This document shows, piece by piece, positions 11,629 to 20,371 of a stretch of DNA of 64,000 nt. How positions within the stretch are numbered: position 1 is the stretch's first letter; each line of letters opens with the position of its first letter. The notes below the pieces were generated by a model. That model made no database searches. It had not been told where the DNA came from and worked only from the letters and a program-made list of their open reading frames with translations. The translations under genes were made by a program, and so were the position numbers. The stretch comes from Limnobacter sp. 130 (lineage in GTDB: Bacteria > Pseudomonadota > Gammaproteobacteria > Burkholderiales > Burkholderiaceae_B), in contig NZ_LR732328.1 in assembly GCF_902506325.1 (NCBI RefSeq), positions 496,001-560,000 of the forward strand. Direction: 5' to 3'.

Positions 11629-11756
11629 TTGTTGTTCATTTGATCCAAACCTGAATCAGCGAAAGCGGTTTGGGTTGGTTCAGCCTCGAAGCATGCTTAA
11701 AGCGGTACGGATAAACAACCCAGCCCTCGCCCTTTTCGCAATTGTGCTTTGGTTTT

Positions 11757-12014
11757 TTATTCCTGTGTGAGTTCAAGGAATTCGTCATTTATCAACCAAC
11801 CCTGCTTGCCGTCGCAGTTTACTTCAACATAACGATCTGTTTTGCCGTAAGAAAATCCTCCCTTTCTACAAATATCTCCTGTCTTCACGGTGAAATATTC
11901 GTTCCCGTTTACATGGTAAAAAACCTGTAATTCCTGGGTGGCTCTCCAATTTCCATTGGGTACATCAGAACTGCACCCCACTGTGATCAAAGCCAATATT
12001 GCAACTAATTTCAT
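11757..12014 (-). CDS. Small lipoprotein, candidate periplasmic immunity protein
   Basis: An 85-residue protein with a lipoprotein signal peptide: short basic start, hydrophobic stretch and a lipobox ending ITVGC with the lipid-accepting cysteine at residue 14. The remaining roughly 70 residues look like a small beta domain (FYHVNGNEYFTVKTG, YVEVNCDGKQGWLI), reminiscent of an SH3-like fold; this is inference. Its start overlaps the stop of the upstream hydrolase-like gene (ATGA), so it is made together with it. In effector-immunity pairs that act in the periplasm, the immunity protein is often a small lipoprotein, which is the best explanation here. Confidence 0.7.
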   Translation of the reverse strand: MKLVAILALITVGCSSDVPNGNWRATQELQVFYHVNGNEYFTVKTGDICRKGGFSYGKTDRYVEVNCDGKQGWLINDEFLELTQE

Positions 12015-12553
12015 TTGCTTTTCGGGTAGGTTATTTTCGTCGACAGTCTTTTTGAGCGCCCAAGTGCAATAGCCATGTCAGTTGGCGTAATCAAAGGTGA
12101 CCATCGGGGATCATGAGCCTGAATGCCAATGCCACCTAGCAATTCTGCTGCATTTGAAGAACAACTATCGCTTCCCAAATCATAAGGCGTGTTCGCCGAT
12201 ATTCGAGATTTAATTAAACTGAGTAATTTGCTTTTCTCCGTACTCGATATTCTAAGAACAAAACCAACAGAGTCGCGATTCATTTTTACTTGCTGTCTAA
12301 CCAAATAATTTGACTTTGAATCAACATCCCATCCTTTTGGTGCTCGACCGTACACCACATTGTCGATAATTATCGCAACATGTCCAAATTGTGATCCCGA
12401 ACTGATCAATCGTGAGTCACTTATGATTACCTCGAGGGTAGTGGAATCGGTATAAATCGACTTGACTTTCTTGTCGGTGTGTTCAGTGGTTTTAACGCTT
12501 GAAATTTTCCGAAGTTTTTCACCATTCGGGGCGGTAATTGTTTCTTCTGACAT
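12011..12553 (-). CDS. Permuted papain-like (NlpC/P60-related) hydrolase, candidate T6SS effector
   Basis: I do not recognise a named family. The 180-residue protein has GHVAIIIDNVVYG around His58 and PYDLGSDSCSSNAAELL around Cys131. A histidine before a cysteine, in these contexts, is the order seen in permuted papain-like enzymes (LRAT/YiiX type), while ordinary NlpC/P60 and Tae amidases have Cys first. No signal peptide is visible, which fits delivery by a secretion machine. It follows a PAAR protein by 6 bases and overlaps a lipoprotein gene by 4. Together the context suggests a type VI effector attacking peptidoglycan or lipids in the periplasm; the substrate is unknown. Confidence 0.65.
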   Translation of the reverse strand: MSEETITAPNGEKLRKISSVKTTEHTDKKVKSIYTDSTTLEVIISDSRLISSGSQFGHVAIIIDNVVYGRAPKGWDVDSKSNYLVRQQVKMNRDSVGFVLRISSTEKSKLLSLIKSRISANTPYDLGSDSCSSNAAELLGGIGIQAHDPRWSPLITPTDMAIALGRSKRLSTKITYPKSK

Positions 12554-12559
12554 TGAGCA

Positions 12560-13045
12560 TCAGCCTGCAATAAAGAAATTCAAATCTTTAATTTCGTCTT
12601 GTGTGTCGAAGAACTCCGTTTCCCCTGACTCGCTTGTTGTGAAAAAGCTTGTTGAACCATTCGGAAACTTCACACCATAGTAGGTGTTGGGCATCGGAAC
12701 GCCTTCTGAGTCACGCAAAATATATCTGTCGTTGAAGTGCAAATCATCAGGTCCAAAGTTGTAATCTAGGGGCCTTGCCGCGGCAATCAATGTTGCGCCG
12801 CATGCAACTTTGTCTCCGTGTGTGGCCACAGCCATGTAGTTATCCGTAAACAATCCAGAGCCTTCGACAATTGGAAACAAGTGAGGTTTACATTTTGGGC
12901 ATGTGACCATGTCGCCAACCCTGGCGATTGGGATTTTTCCGGGCCCCCAAGTGGTAGTGGGGCTACCTGAAATTACTTTGCCGCCATGGCTGGTGGCGTC
13001 GCCGACAACCACTTGGGCTTTGCCATTGATGATAGGTCTCGTCAC
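12560..13045 (-). CDS. PAAR-domain spike protein with small C-terminal beta domain
   Basis: Using GTG 13045 the product is 161 residues. Residues 11-90 are a PAAR domain (GDATSHGGKVISG, IARVGDMVTCP, VATHGDKVACGA) with candidate zinc ligands His20, Cys49/Cys52, His76 and Cys82. PAAR proteins cap the VgrG spike of type VI secretion systems. Residues 105-161 (YILRDSEGVPMPN...) resemble the transthyretin-like extension that docks cargo. An in-frame TTG at 13075 directly follows a stop codon and overlaps a -10-like GATAAT, so GTG, giving the common start MTRPI, is preferred. No vgrG, hcp or tss genes lie nearby, so this is an orphan cassette. Confidence 0.85.
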   Translation of the reverse strand: MTRPIINGKAQVVVGDATSHGGKVISGSPTTTWGPGKIPIARVGDMVTCPKCKPHLFPIVEGSGLFTDNYMAVATHGDKVACGATLIAAARPLDYNFGPDDLHFNDRYILRDSEGVPMPNTYYGVKFPNGSTSFFTTSESGETEFFDTQDEIKDLNFFIAG

Positions 13046-13172
13046 TTTGCGCTCAATTGCATTTGTAAACAGCAATTATCATCGCCTGATTCAAAGGCAA
13101 AAATCAATGTCGTACCTTGCCTTGTGTCACTCTCTCCAAGCACTGATTGGCTACGATCGGCTGCTGTTCATA

Positions 13173-14312
13173 TCAGTCACAGTTTTTGCCTTGTTTGTTC
13201 ACTTGAGTAATGGAGTTGAGTCCATCTTTTTGCAAATTTTCAACTGCCCAATCAATGTGCTCGCGCAAAAATGCGTTGGCACTTTCCCGCATCGCTAGAA
13301 GCGCATCTTTACTACCCGCCACCCCCACGCTATTTCCCGCGGCCACGGCCAAATTCCTCCTGAACCGTTTGTAACCGATTCGCCGAATGGCGCTGCCCTC
13401 GGTTCGCTTTAAAAACTCGGCTTCGGTCCACCGCATCATTTCAAACCAGTCAGGCTGATCGAATTCCTCTCGCGGATTGAAGTCGGCGTACTCTGCCGGT
13501 TTGGCAAATTTATTCCACGGGCAGGCCAGTTGGCAGTCGTCACAACCGTATATTCGGGTACCAACAAGCGGGCGTAGTTCAAGGGGTATTTCGCTGTCGT
13601 GTTCAATGGTCAGGTAAGAAATGCATAGCCGGGCATCAACCTGATAGGGTTTCACGATCGCGTTGGTGGGGCAGGCTGTCATGCAGCTGTTGCAGGTGCC
13701 GCAGTGGTTTTTTCCAAATTCGCCGCTTAGGGGCAGGGGCATGTTGGTGAACACCTCGCCCAGAAAAAATAGCGAGCCTTCATCTGGGTGAATCAACAAG
13801 GTGTGTTTGCCGCGCCAGCCCAAGCCTGCTTTGCGCGCAATTTCTACTTCGGCTGTGGGGGCACTGTCCACAGCCACACGAAATCCGAAGCCTTGTACTT
13901 CCGCATTCACGGCGTCGGCGAATCGTTTTAATTGTTGGCGAATTACTTTGTGGTAATCCCGTCCCCGGGCATACAAACTGACATAGGGCTTGTCCCGTGC
14001 TTCAATCTCACTCAGGGTTTTTTCGCTGAATGTCGCCGCATCGGGTTGGTTCAGCGTTGTTTCAGGTACGTAGGGCACGCGCAGTGATACGATTCGAATC
14101 GCACCGGGAAACAGGGTGTCTGCATTCAGGCGATTCAGTCCGTGGCGCTCCATGTAGGCCATTTCGCCATGCATGCCTTGGTTAAGCCAGGCTTGCAAGT
14201 GTGGTTCACAGGCCTGCAAATTGGTGTCGCTTACACCCATGCAGCCCAAGCCCTGCTTTTTGGCCACACGCTGTAACAATGCCCAGTTCTCTTGTTCTTG
14301 ATGAGCCTGCAT
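13173..14312 (-). CDS. queG: Epoxyqueuosine reductase
   Basis: QueG (379 aa) reduces epoxyqueuosine to queuosine at position 34 of tRNAs, using cobalamin and two [4Fe-4S] clusters. The ferredoxin-like cysteine motifs CGTCNSCMTACPTNAI and YGCDDCQLACPWNKF are both complete, and SLYARGRDYHKVIR and the RRIGYKRFRRNLAVA segment are typical. The start codon overlaps, head to head, the start codon of tsaE on the other strand (positions 14310-14313, CATG), so its promoter must lie within tsaE. Confidence 0.96.
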   Translation of the reverse strand: MQAHQEQENWALLQRVAKKQGLGCMGVSDTNLQACEPHLQAWLNQGMHGEMAYMERHGLNRLNADTLFPGAIRIVSLRVPYVPETTLNQPDAATFSEKTLSEIEARDKPYVSLYARGRDYHKVIRQQLKRFADAVNAEVQGFGFRVAVDSAPTAEVEIARKAGLGWRGKHTLLIHPDEGSLFFLGEVFTNMPLPLSGEFGKNHCGTCNSCMTACPTNAIVKPYQVDARLCISYLTIEHDSEIPLELRPLVGTRIYGCDDCQLACPWNKFAKPAEYADFNPREEFDQPDWFEMMRWTEAEFLKRTEGSAIRRIGYKRFRRNLAVAAGNSVGVAGSKDALLAMRESANAFLREHIDWAVENLQKDGLNSITQVNKQGKNCD

Positions 14313-14796
14313 GAAAACTTTTACCCGCTATTTACCCGACGACGCCGCAACCCACAGTGTAGGGGAAAAGCTGGCCAAACTTACACAAGCACCGCTTCGC
14401 GTCTATCTTTCCGGCCCGTTGGGCGCAGGTAAAACCGCTTTGGTGCGGGCTTTTTTGCGGGCTTTGGGTGTGCAAGGTGCGGTGAAAAGCCCAAGCTATG
14501 CGTTGGTAGAACCTTACAATTTCTCGAATTATTCTGTGTATCACTTTGATTTTTATCGATTCTTCGATCAGAATGAATGGGAAGAATCTGGATTTAGAGA
14601 TTATTTTGAGGAAAACGCCATTTGTTTGGTCGAATGGCCAGAGAAAGCAGGTGGTCTACTTCCTCAAGCCGATCTTGAAATTCAATTGAGTTATCACCAG
14701 CAAGCGAGCCCGGAAACAACGGGACGACGCATCGAGGTGAAGGCCCTGTCGATCAATGGGCAGCATTTGGTAGAAAAACTGAACGAACAACAATAG
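14311..14796 (+). CDS. tsaE: tRNA threonylcarbamoyladenosine biosynthesis ATPase TsaE
   Basis: TsaE (161 aa) is the small P-loop ATPase that supports TsaD/TsaB in forming t6A37. Walker A GPLGAGKTALVR lies near residues 35-46, KSPSYALVEPY and YHFDFYRF follow, and LVEWPEKAGGLLP is the family signature. The start codon overlaps that of queG on the opposite strand. The gene lies just before amiC (3-base gap), as in many proteobacteria. Confidence 0.95.
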   Translation: MKTFTRYLPDDAATHSVGEKLAKLTQAPLRVYLSGPLGAGKTALVRAFLRALGVQGAVKSPSYALVEPYNFSNYSVYHFDFYRFFDQNEWEESGFRDYFEENAICLVEWPEKAGGLLPQADLEIQLSYHQQASPETTGRRIEVKALSINGQHLVEKLNEQQ

Positions 14797-14799
14797 CCT

Positions 14800-16146
14800 A
14801 TGAATTCGCGTCGCGACTTGTTGAAAACTGTTGGAGCAGGAATGCTCCTGAAACTGATTCCTGTGGGCGCATTGGCTGCCGACCAGGTGAAGTTTGTCGA
14901 TGTGCGCCTGTGGCCCGCCGATGAATACACACGGGTCACGCTCGAGCACGCCGGCGCCATCAAGTACAAACATTTCCTGATTGAAAACCCCTGGCGCATG
15001 GTAATCGACCTGCTCGACATGCGGCTGGACAGCACACTGAAAGATCTGACAAGTCGCCTTCATCCGGATGACCCTTATGTTCAGCAAATTCGTGTTGGAC
15101 AATACGATGCGAACACTGTCCGACTGGTATTTGATCTGAAAGCGGAAGTCAAACCCGAGATTTTCACCATTGATCCGATTGCAGAGTACAAAAATCGGTT
15201 TGTGGTCGATTTTTACCCGAAAAATCCAACTGACCCTTTGCTGGCTTTGCTTCAGAAGTCTGACGACCCCGCCATGCGGGAAGATGAGATTTCTCGTGCC
15301 TTGCGTTTGGCTGAATCGGAAACAAACGGCAAGTTAAAGCTAGATGGTGCGTTGCCTGACAAAAACTCCAGCAAAACAGAAGTTGCCAAGGCTCAGCCCA
15401 ATGCGCCAGTTGAGCAAAAAACCGTACCTGAATTGAAGCGTATGGTGACTGTTGCAATTGATCCCGGGCATGGTGGTGAAGACCCTGGCGCAGTTGGAAA
15501 AGGCGGCACCTACGAAAAAAATGTGGTGTTGGCGATCAGTAAAAAGCTGAAAGCAGAAATTGACAAAATGCCCGGCATGCGTGCCATGCTGACTCGCAAT
15601 GGTGACTTTTTTGTGCCCTTGAACACACGCGTGCAAAAGGCCCGAAGCGTAAATGCGGACCTGTTTGTATCGGTGCATGCCGATGCTTTCATTCGTCCCA
15701 CTGCGGGCGGCTCATCGGTCTACGTCCTGTCCGAGCGGGGCGCCTCAAGTACAGCCGCCAAATGGATTGCCAACAAGGAAAATGCCTCTGATTTGATTGG
15801 TGGCGTGAACATCAAAGGCACCGATGCGCAATTGGCAAGGGTTTTGCTCGATTTGTCCACCACGGCCCAAATCAATGACAGCCTGAAGCTGGGCGACGCA
15901 GTACTGGGTAACCTGGGTAAGGTCAATCGCTTGCACAAGCCCCGTGTTGAGCAAGCTGGTTTCGCAGTGCTGAAAGCGCCTGATATTCCTTCCATCCTGA
16001 TTGAAACAGCATTCATCAGCAATCCGGAAGAGGAAAAAAAGTTGGCCAATTCGGCGCATCAGCAAGAATTGGCGGAGGCAATCGCCAAGGGTATTGCCAA
16101 TTACTTTGCCAAGAACCCTCCAGTAGCGCGCACTCCACTCACTTAA
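14800..16146 (+). CDS. amiC: N-acetylmuramoyl-L-alanine amidase AmiC type (Tat-exported)
   Basis: A 448-residue periplasmic zinc amidase that cleaves the stem peptide from MurNAc during cell separation. The N-terminus carries a twin-arginine signal (SRRDLLK at residues 3-9, then a hydrophobic stretch ending GALA). An AMIN septal-targeting domain follows (about 30-130), then a variable linker and the Amidase_3 domain with IDPGHGGEDPGAVG, the SVHADAF zinc ligand and ILIETAFISN. It is placed between tsaE and mutL, the usual proteobacterial order. Confidence 0.95.
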   Translation: MNSRRDLLKTVGAGMLLKLIPVGALAADQVKFVDVRLWPADEYTRVTLEHAGAIKYKHFLIENPWRMVIDLLDMRLDSTLKDLTSRLHPDDPYVQQIRVGQYDANTVRLVFDLKAEVKPEIFTIDPIAEYKNRFVVDFYPKNPTDPLLALLQKSDDPAMREDEISRALRLAESETNGKLKLDGALPDKNSSKTEVAKAQPNAPVEQKTVPELKRMVTVAIDPGHGGEDPGAVGKGGTYEKNVVLAISKKLKAEIDKMPGMRAMLTRNGDFFVPLNTRVQKARSVNADLFVSVHADAFIRPTAGGSSVYVLSERGASSTAAKWIANKENASDLIGGVNIKGTDAQLARVLLDLSTTAQINDSLKLGDAVLGNLGKVNRLHKPRVEQAGFAVLKAPDIPSILIETAFISNPEEEKKLANSAHQQELAEAIAKGIANYFAKNPPVARTPLT

Positions 16147-16176
16147 ACCCGGCTTGCTGGCACTTATAATGGGCGC

Positions 16177-18018
16177 ATGAACCATCGCCCCATATCCCTG
16201 TTGCCCGATGTCTTGATCAGCCAAATTGCCGCTGGCGAAGTGGTTGATCGCCCTGCGTCGGTGGTCAAAGAGCTTCTTGAAAATGCATTGGACGCCGGTG
16301 CATCTGAAATTACCGTTCGCATCGATGGCGGTGGTATTCAAAGAATTTGTATTCAAGACAACGGCAAAGGCATCCCGCAAGACGAATTGGAGTTGGCGGT
16401 TACACGCCATGCAACTTCAAAAATCCAATCGCTCAATGAACTTGAAAGCGTGATGAGCCTGGGCTTTCGCGGAGAAGCTTTGGCCTCAATTGCCTCTGTG
16501 AGTCAGTTCACTTTAAGCAGTTATCCAAAGCATCAAGACAGCGCCTATAGCATCAGCAATCAATCCGGGCAGTGGTTGCTTGAACCCTCTGCCGCCAGTC
16601 CCGGGACCACGGTTGATGTGCAATCGCTGTATTTCAGTACGCCAGCCCGTCGTAAATTCCTGAAAACGGAGCAAACCGAGTTTTTTCATTGCCTGGACGT
16701 TGTCAAACGCATGGCACTCGCCAATCCAGCAGTCACTTGGCTGGTGTATCGGGATGGCAAACTTCAAAGCCGCTTTCAGGAAAGCAGCTGGAGCGCGCGG
16801 GTCTTCAGTATTCTGGAAGCCATGGCCAACGGCGCTTCAAAACCAATCGATGTGCACGCTGCCGACATGCAACTACATGGTGCAGTGGGTTTGCCCGACG
16901 CGGCCCGTGGCAAGGGCGACATGCAGTTTTTCTATGTGAATGGCCGTTTTGTGAAAGACAAGTTGATCAACCATGCGGTGAGATCAGCTTACGAAGACGT
17001 GTTGCATGGGGACAAGTTTCCATCGTTCGTACTCTTTTTAAACCTTCCCGCCAATGAAGTGGATGTGAATGTACACCCTGCAAAAACCGAGGTGCGTTTT
17101 AGAAATGCCCGGGCGGTACACCAATGGGTACGTCATTCGATTCAGGCCAGCCTCGCACCGTCCAGGGCAGTAGTGCCACTTAGCGATTCGCCTGCCAGTG
17201 CCGATCAGGTCGCTGCGTCGACCCCAGTCAGCAGCAATGCGTGGCGTTCGTCCACGGGCTCAGCCCCCGTGGTGCAGGTTCAGGCCAAAAGCGCAGCGCT
17301 CCCTTTCTTGCGCGAGGAGCTGGCTGACTACATTCAGGCGTATCGTCCACTTGAACCGGCACCCCGGCCTGTACAGATCACCGCACAACCCAAAGAGCCA
17401 CAGGCAGAGCCACCTCGCGCCGCTGAAGATGCGGAATATTTGGGGCAGGCGATTGCACAGGTGCATGGCATTTATATTCTTGCTTTGCGAACGGATGGCA
17501 TGGTGGTGGTTGACATGCACGCAGCCCACGAGCGGGTGTTGTATGAGCAGTTCAAGAATGCGCTCGACAATCAACAAACCATTTCATCTCAAGAGTTACT
17601 GGTACCTTTATTGGTTCAAATTGATCCACGCCTGGCCAGCGAGGTCGACAATGGGCAACACCTATGGGAAAAGCTCGGGTTCAGGTTGAGCCTGATTTCA
17701 ACGCAAGAACTTGCCGTGCGTGCCGTACCCTCCATGTTGGCGGGCCAGGATTTGTCAGCGTTGCTGCAACAGTGGCTTGAGGACCTGCAGCTGTATGGCG
17801 TAGCTCATGTGCTTGAACGCCAGCGCAACGAATGGTTGGCGGGGCTCGCCTGCCACACAGCCGTGCGTGCCAATCGCAAGCTCACCATACCCGAGATGAA
17901 TGCGCTCTTGCGTTCCATGGAACGAACCGAGCGCTCGGACCAATGCAATCATGGCAGACCCACTTGGCGCCACTTCAGTTTGTCTGAAATGGACAAATGG
18001 TTTTTGCGCGGTCAGTGA
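16177..18018 (+). CDS. mutL: DNA mismatch repair protein MutL
   Basis: MutL (613 aa) couples MutS mismatch recognition to strand processing. The GHKL ATPase motifs ENALDAGA, DNGKGI and GFRGEALASI lie within the first 110 residues; VNVHPAKTEVRF closes the N-terminal domain. The C-terminal domain has DMHAAHERVLYE at about residue 446, which fits the endonuclease motif DQHA(X)2E(X)4E with Gln replaced by Met, so this MutL may nick DNA itself instead of relying on MutH. It is followed by miaA after 8 bases. Confidence 0.96.
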   Translation: MNHRPISLLPDVLISQIAAGEVVDRPASVVKELLENALDAGASEITVRIDGGGIQRICIQDNGKGIPQDELELAVTRHATSKIQSLNELESVMSLGFRGEALASIASVSQFTLSSYPKHQDSAYSISNQSGQWLLEPSAASPGTTVDVQSLYFSTPARRKFLKTEQTEFFHCLDVVKRMALANPAVTWLVYRDGKLQSRFQESSWSARVFSILEAMANGASKPIDVHAADMQLHGAVGLPDAARGKGDMQFFYVNGRFVKDKLINHAVRSAYEDVLHGDKFPSFVLFLNLPANEVDVNVHPAKTEVRFRNARAVHQWVRHSIQASLAPSRAVVPLSDSPASADQVAASTPVSSNAWRSSTGSAPVVQVQAKSAALPFLREELADYIQAYRPLEPAPRPVQITAQPKEPQAEPPRAAEDAEYLGQAIAQVHGIYILALRTDGMVVVDMHAAHERVLYEQFKNALDNQQTISSQELLVPLLVQIDPRLASEVDNGQHLWEKLGFRLSLISTQELAVRAVPSMLAGQDLSALLQQWLEDLQLYGVAHVLERQRNEWLAGLACHTAVRANRKLTIPEMNALLRSMERTERSDQCNHGRPTWRHFSLSEMDKWFLRGQ

Positions 18019-18026
18019 GCAGCACC

Positions 18027-18983
18027 ATGACTCCCGCAAGCACAGCTTCCATTCCCGCTTTGGCTGTACTCGGGCCAACCGCATCGGGAAAATCGGCGTT
18101 GGGCCTTTGGATGGCCGATCAAGGTTTTCCGATCGAAATTATCAGTCTCGATTCTGCGTTGGTGTTTCGCGACATGAATATAGGCACTGCCAAGCCGACG
18201 CCCCAGGAATTGGCCTTGGTGCCCCACCATTTAATCGACATCATCACGCCCAGCGACACCTTTAGTGCGGCCGAATTCGTCATTCAATGCCATGCACTGA
18301 TCGCCGACATACGCGCTCGGGGCAAAGTGCCCGTTATTTTGGGCGGAACCATGATGTATTACAAAACACTGGTCAGTGGCATGGACGATCTTCCTGTCGC
18401 CAATGCGGACATTCGGCAGGCCATTGAGCAACAGGCCCTGCAAGAAGGCTGGCCTGCCATTCACGCCCGCCTTGCTGAGGTAGATCCCGCCACGGCCCAA
18501 CGTTTGAAGCCCAATGACTCTCAGCGATTGCAACGTGCGCTCGAGGTCTTTCAAATTACAGGTCAACCTCTGTCAAGTTTTCATCAGCGAGACCAACAGG
18601 CTGATTTACGCATTCCCACGCTGGCGATTGAGCCCTCTGACCGGGCTGTGTTGCACAAGCGCATTGAATCGCGTTTTCTCACCATGCTGGATCAGGGGCT
18701 TGTTGAAGAGCTCATTGAGCTTCGGCACAATTATGTGTTGGACGAAAGCATGCCTTCCATGCGCTGCGTGGGGTACCGGCAGGTGTGGGAACACTTGCAC
18801 GGCCACTGTACCCGGCAAGACATGATAGACCGCGGAATTGCAGCCACCCGACAATTGGCCAAGCGGCAAATCACCTGGCTGCGTTCAACAGCCAACAAAG
18901 AGGTGGTAGATCCACTGCAAGCTGATTGGCTTGAGTCAGTTAAACCCTGGATACACAGGCAGATCGAGGCATTGTTGCCCTGA
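18027..18983 (+). CDS. miaA: tRNA dimethylallyltransferase
   Basis: MiaA (318 aa) adds the dimethylallyl group to A37 of UNN-reading tRNAs; MiaB, also in this window, then methylthiolates it. The P-loop GPTASGKSALG, SLDSALVFRDMNIGTAKP and GGTMMYYKTL are diagnostic. ATG 18027 is chosen; earlier in-frame codons overlap the mutL end. The mutL-miaA pair is the common proteobacterial arrangement, though hfq, which often follows, is not here; a convergent transporter gene follows instead. Confidence 0.96.
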   Translation: MTPASTASIPALAVLGPTASGKSALGLWMADQGFPIEIISLDSALVFRDMNIGTAKPTPQELALVPHHLIDIITPSDTFSAAEFVIQCHALIADIRARGKVPVILGGTMMYYKTLVSGMDDLPVANADIRQAIEQQALQEGWPAIHARLAEVDPATAQRLKPNDSQRLQRALEVFQITGQPLSSFHQRDQQADLRIPTLAIEPSDRAVLHKRIESRFLTMLDQGLVEELIELRHNYVLDESMPSMRCVGYRQVWEHLHGHCTRQDMIDRGIAATRQLAKRQITWLRSTANKEVVDPLQADWLESVKPWIHRQIEALLP

Positions 18984-19006
18984 AAGATCGCGTGTGTTTG
19001 GTCTGA

Positions 19007-19906
19007 TTAAAGCGGAAAACGCTGAGCAAGGGCAAACACCAACGGTAGGGTCATTGCAGCCCCCACGGTCGACATGGAAATAAGGCAGGCCACCAACGGT
19101 GCATTTCCGCCCATTCTTGCTGCCAGAATATAGGCACTGGATGCCGATGGAATGGCGGAAAACACCAGCAGCACAACAGCCTGTTCTTCTGGCAAATTCA
19201 TGAAGTGTGCGTACAACACGGCAAGCAGCGGCGAGACCATCAGTTTGATGAATAGCCACCAAATGGACACGGCCCAATTTCCCTTCAAACCGGAAAACAC
19301 CAACCCCGATCCCACTGCCAGCAAACCCAGTGACACGGCGGCTTGCGCAAGCCGTTCCAGTGTCAGCATCATGGGTTCTGGCACCTGAACACCCAGCAGT
19401 TTGGCTGCAATGCCCAGGCTGGTGCCAATAATGAGTGGGTTCTTCAAGATTTCAAGGAAGGCGGTAAATCGCCCACCCTTGCTCATGGTGCCAACAGCCA
19501 ACACATTGCACAGTGGCACACCAAGGGCCAGCAAAATGGCGATATTCGCGACAGCCGATTGCCCGCCCAAGCGACTTGCCAGGGCCAAGCCGATGTAAGA
19601 ATTAAACCGGTAAGCGGTTTGCAGGCCCGACGCAAAATCCACCCGTCCCATTTTGCTGACCAGCAGACCCAGCCACCCAAGCAAAAATGAAGCGAAAATA
19701 ACTGTGGGACCGCCCAATGCAAATGAGCCCACGGTGCTCACGTTGAAATTGCTCGATACCACCGAGAAAAACAGCAAACAAGGAAACAGCACGAAGTACA
19801 CCAGTTTTTCAATGGTGACCCAAGCCGCAGGTGCCATCCAGAAGCGACGCAGCAAGTAGCCCAGCGCGATGATGGCGAAATCAGGAAAAAGAAGCAGTGG
19901 AGACAA
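19007..19906 (-). CDS. AEC-family (auxin efflux carrier) transporter
   Basis: A 299-residue, very hydrophobic inner-membrane protein with about 10 predicted membrane segments arranged as two similar halves. The opening FPDFAIIALGYLLRRF, the central NPLIIGTSLGIAAKLLG and the later IPSASSAYILAARMGG are typical of the AEC (mem_trans) family, which exports or imports small organic acids such as malate or malonate. The substrate is not determinable. It lies downstream of erpA but beyond a strong palindromic terminator, so it may be expressed separately. Confidence 0.9.
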   Translation of the reverse strand: MSPLLLFPDFAIIALGYLLRRFWMAPAAWVTIEKLVYFVLFPCLLFFSVVSSNFNVSTVGSFALGGPTVIFASFLLGWLGLLVSKMGRVDFASGLQTAYRFNSYIGLALASRLGGQSAVANIAILLALGVPLCNVLAVGTMSKGGRFTAFLEILKNPLIIGTSLGIAAKLLGVQVPEPMMLTLERLAQAAVSLGLLAVGSGLVFSGLKGNWAVSIWWLFIKLMVSPLLAVLYAHFMNLPEEQAVVLLVFSAIPSASSAYILAARMGGNAPLVACLISMSTVGAAMTLPLVFALAQRFPL

Positions 19907-19930
19907 TGGGATGTATCTGTTTTGCCAATA

Positions 19931-19956
19931 AAAAACCCACCCTAGGGTGGGTTTTT
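19931..19956. terminator. Perfect palindromic terminator downstream of erpA
   Basis: A 26-base perfect inverted repeat (13 bp per arm, centre CCTAGG) with A-runs on the left and T-runs on the right, so it can work in both directions. It lies 37 bases after the erpA stop and 24 bases before the transporter start. Confidence 0.85.
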
Positions 19957-19993
19957 CGATCAGGTCTGGGGTGAATGCCAGCCCGCTTCCGGT

Positions 19994-20350
19994 TTACACC
20001 GAGAAAGAGGATCCGCAGCCACAGGTTGTTGTGGCATTTGGGTTCTTAATCACGAATTGTGCGCCGTTGATGTCTTCTTTGTAGTCAATTTCTGCACCAG
20101 TCAAATACTGGTAGCTCATTGAATCGATCAGAAGAGTCACTCCGCCTTTGTCCAAAGCGGTGTCGTCTTCGTTCACGTCTTCATCAAAGGTAAAGCCGTA
20201 TTGGAAACCAGAGCATCCACCACCCTGCACGAATACGCGCAACTTCAAGTTGGGGTTGCCTTCTTCATTGATCAGGTCGCGCACTTTGGCTGCTGCTGAA
20301 TCGGTGAAGACCAATACGCTGGGTTGTTCTGTCGTAGTTACTTCCATCAT
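19994..20350 (-). CDS. erpA: Iron-sulfur cluster insertion protein ErpA
   Basis: An A-type Fe-S carrier (118 aa) that delivers clusters to target enzymes such as those of isoprenoid synthesis and respiration. The three cluster cysteines are present: one in [12 protein letters not shown] and two in the C-terminal [10 protein letters not shown]. The N-terminus and the DEDVNEDD stretch favour ErpA over IscA. It is the last gene of the argC, DUF6776-like, bactofilin, erpA group and is followed by a terminator. Confidence 0.95.
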   Translation of the reverse strand: MMEVTTTEQPSVLVFTDSAAAKVRDLINEEGNPNLKLRVFVQGGGCSGFQYGFTFDEDVNEDDTALDKGGVTLLIDSMSYQYLTGAEIDYKEDINGAQFVIKNPNATTTCGCGSSFSV

Positions 20351-20371
20351 GTCCTGCCTATGTGCTGGATT

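Noticed and set aside
11645-11673. CCAAACC...GGTTTGG hairpin after purM as terminator
   Set aside because: A 7-bp stem with 15-base loop and no T-run; termination cannot be claimed.
11693-11770. 25-codon hydrophobic frame (MLKAVRINNPALALFAIVLWF...) after purM
   Set aside because: No clear ribosome site and no way to test conservation here; it could be a small membrane peptide but chance is equally likely.
13046-13075. TTG 13075 as start of the PAAR gene
   Set aside because: It directly follows an in-frame stop, overlaps a -10-like GATAAT, and adds ten residues not typical of PAAR proteins; GTG 13045 gives the usual start.
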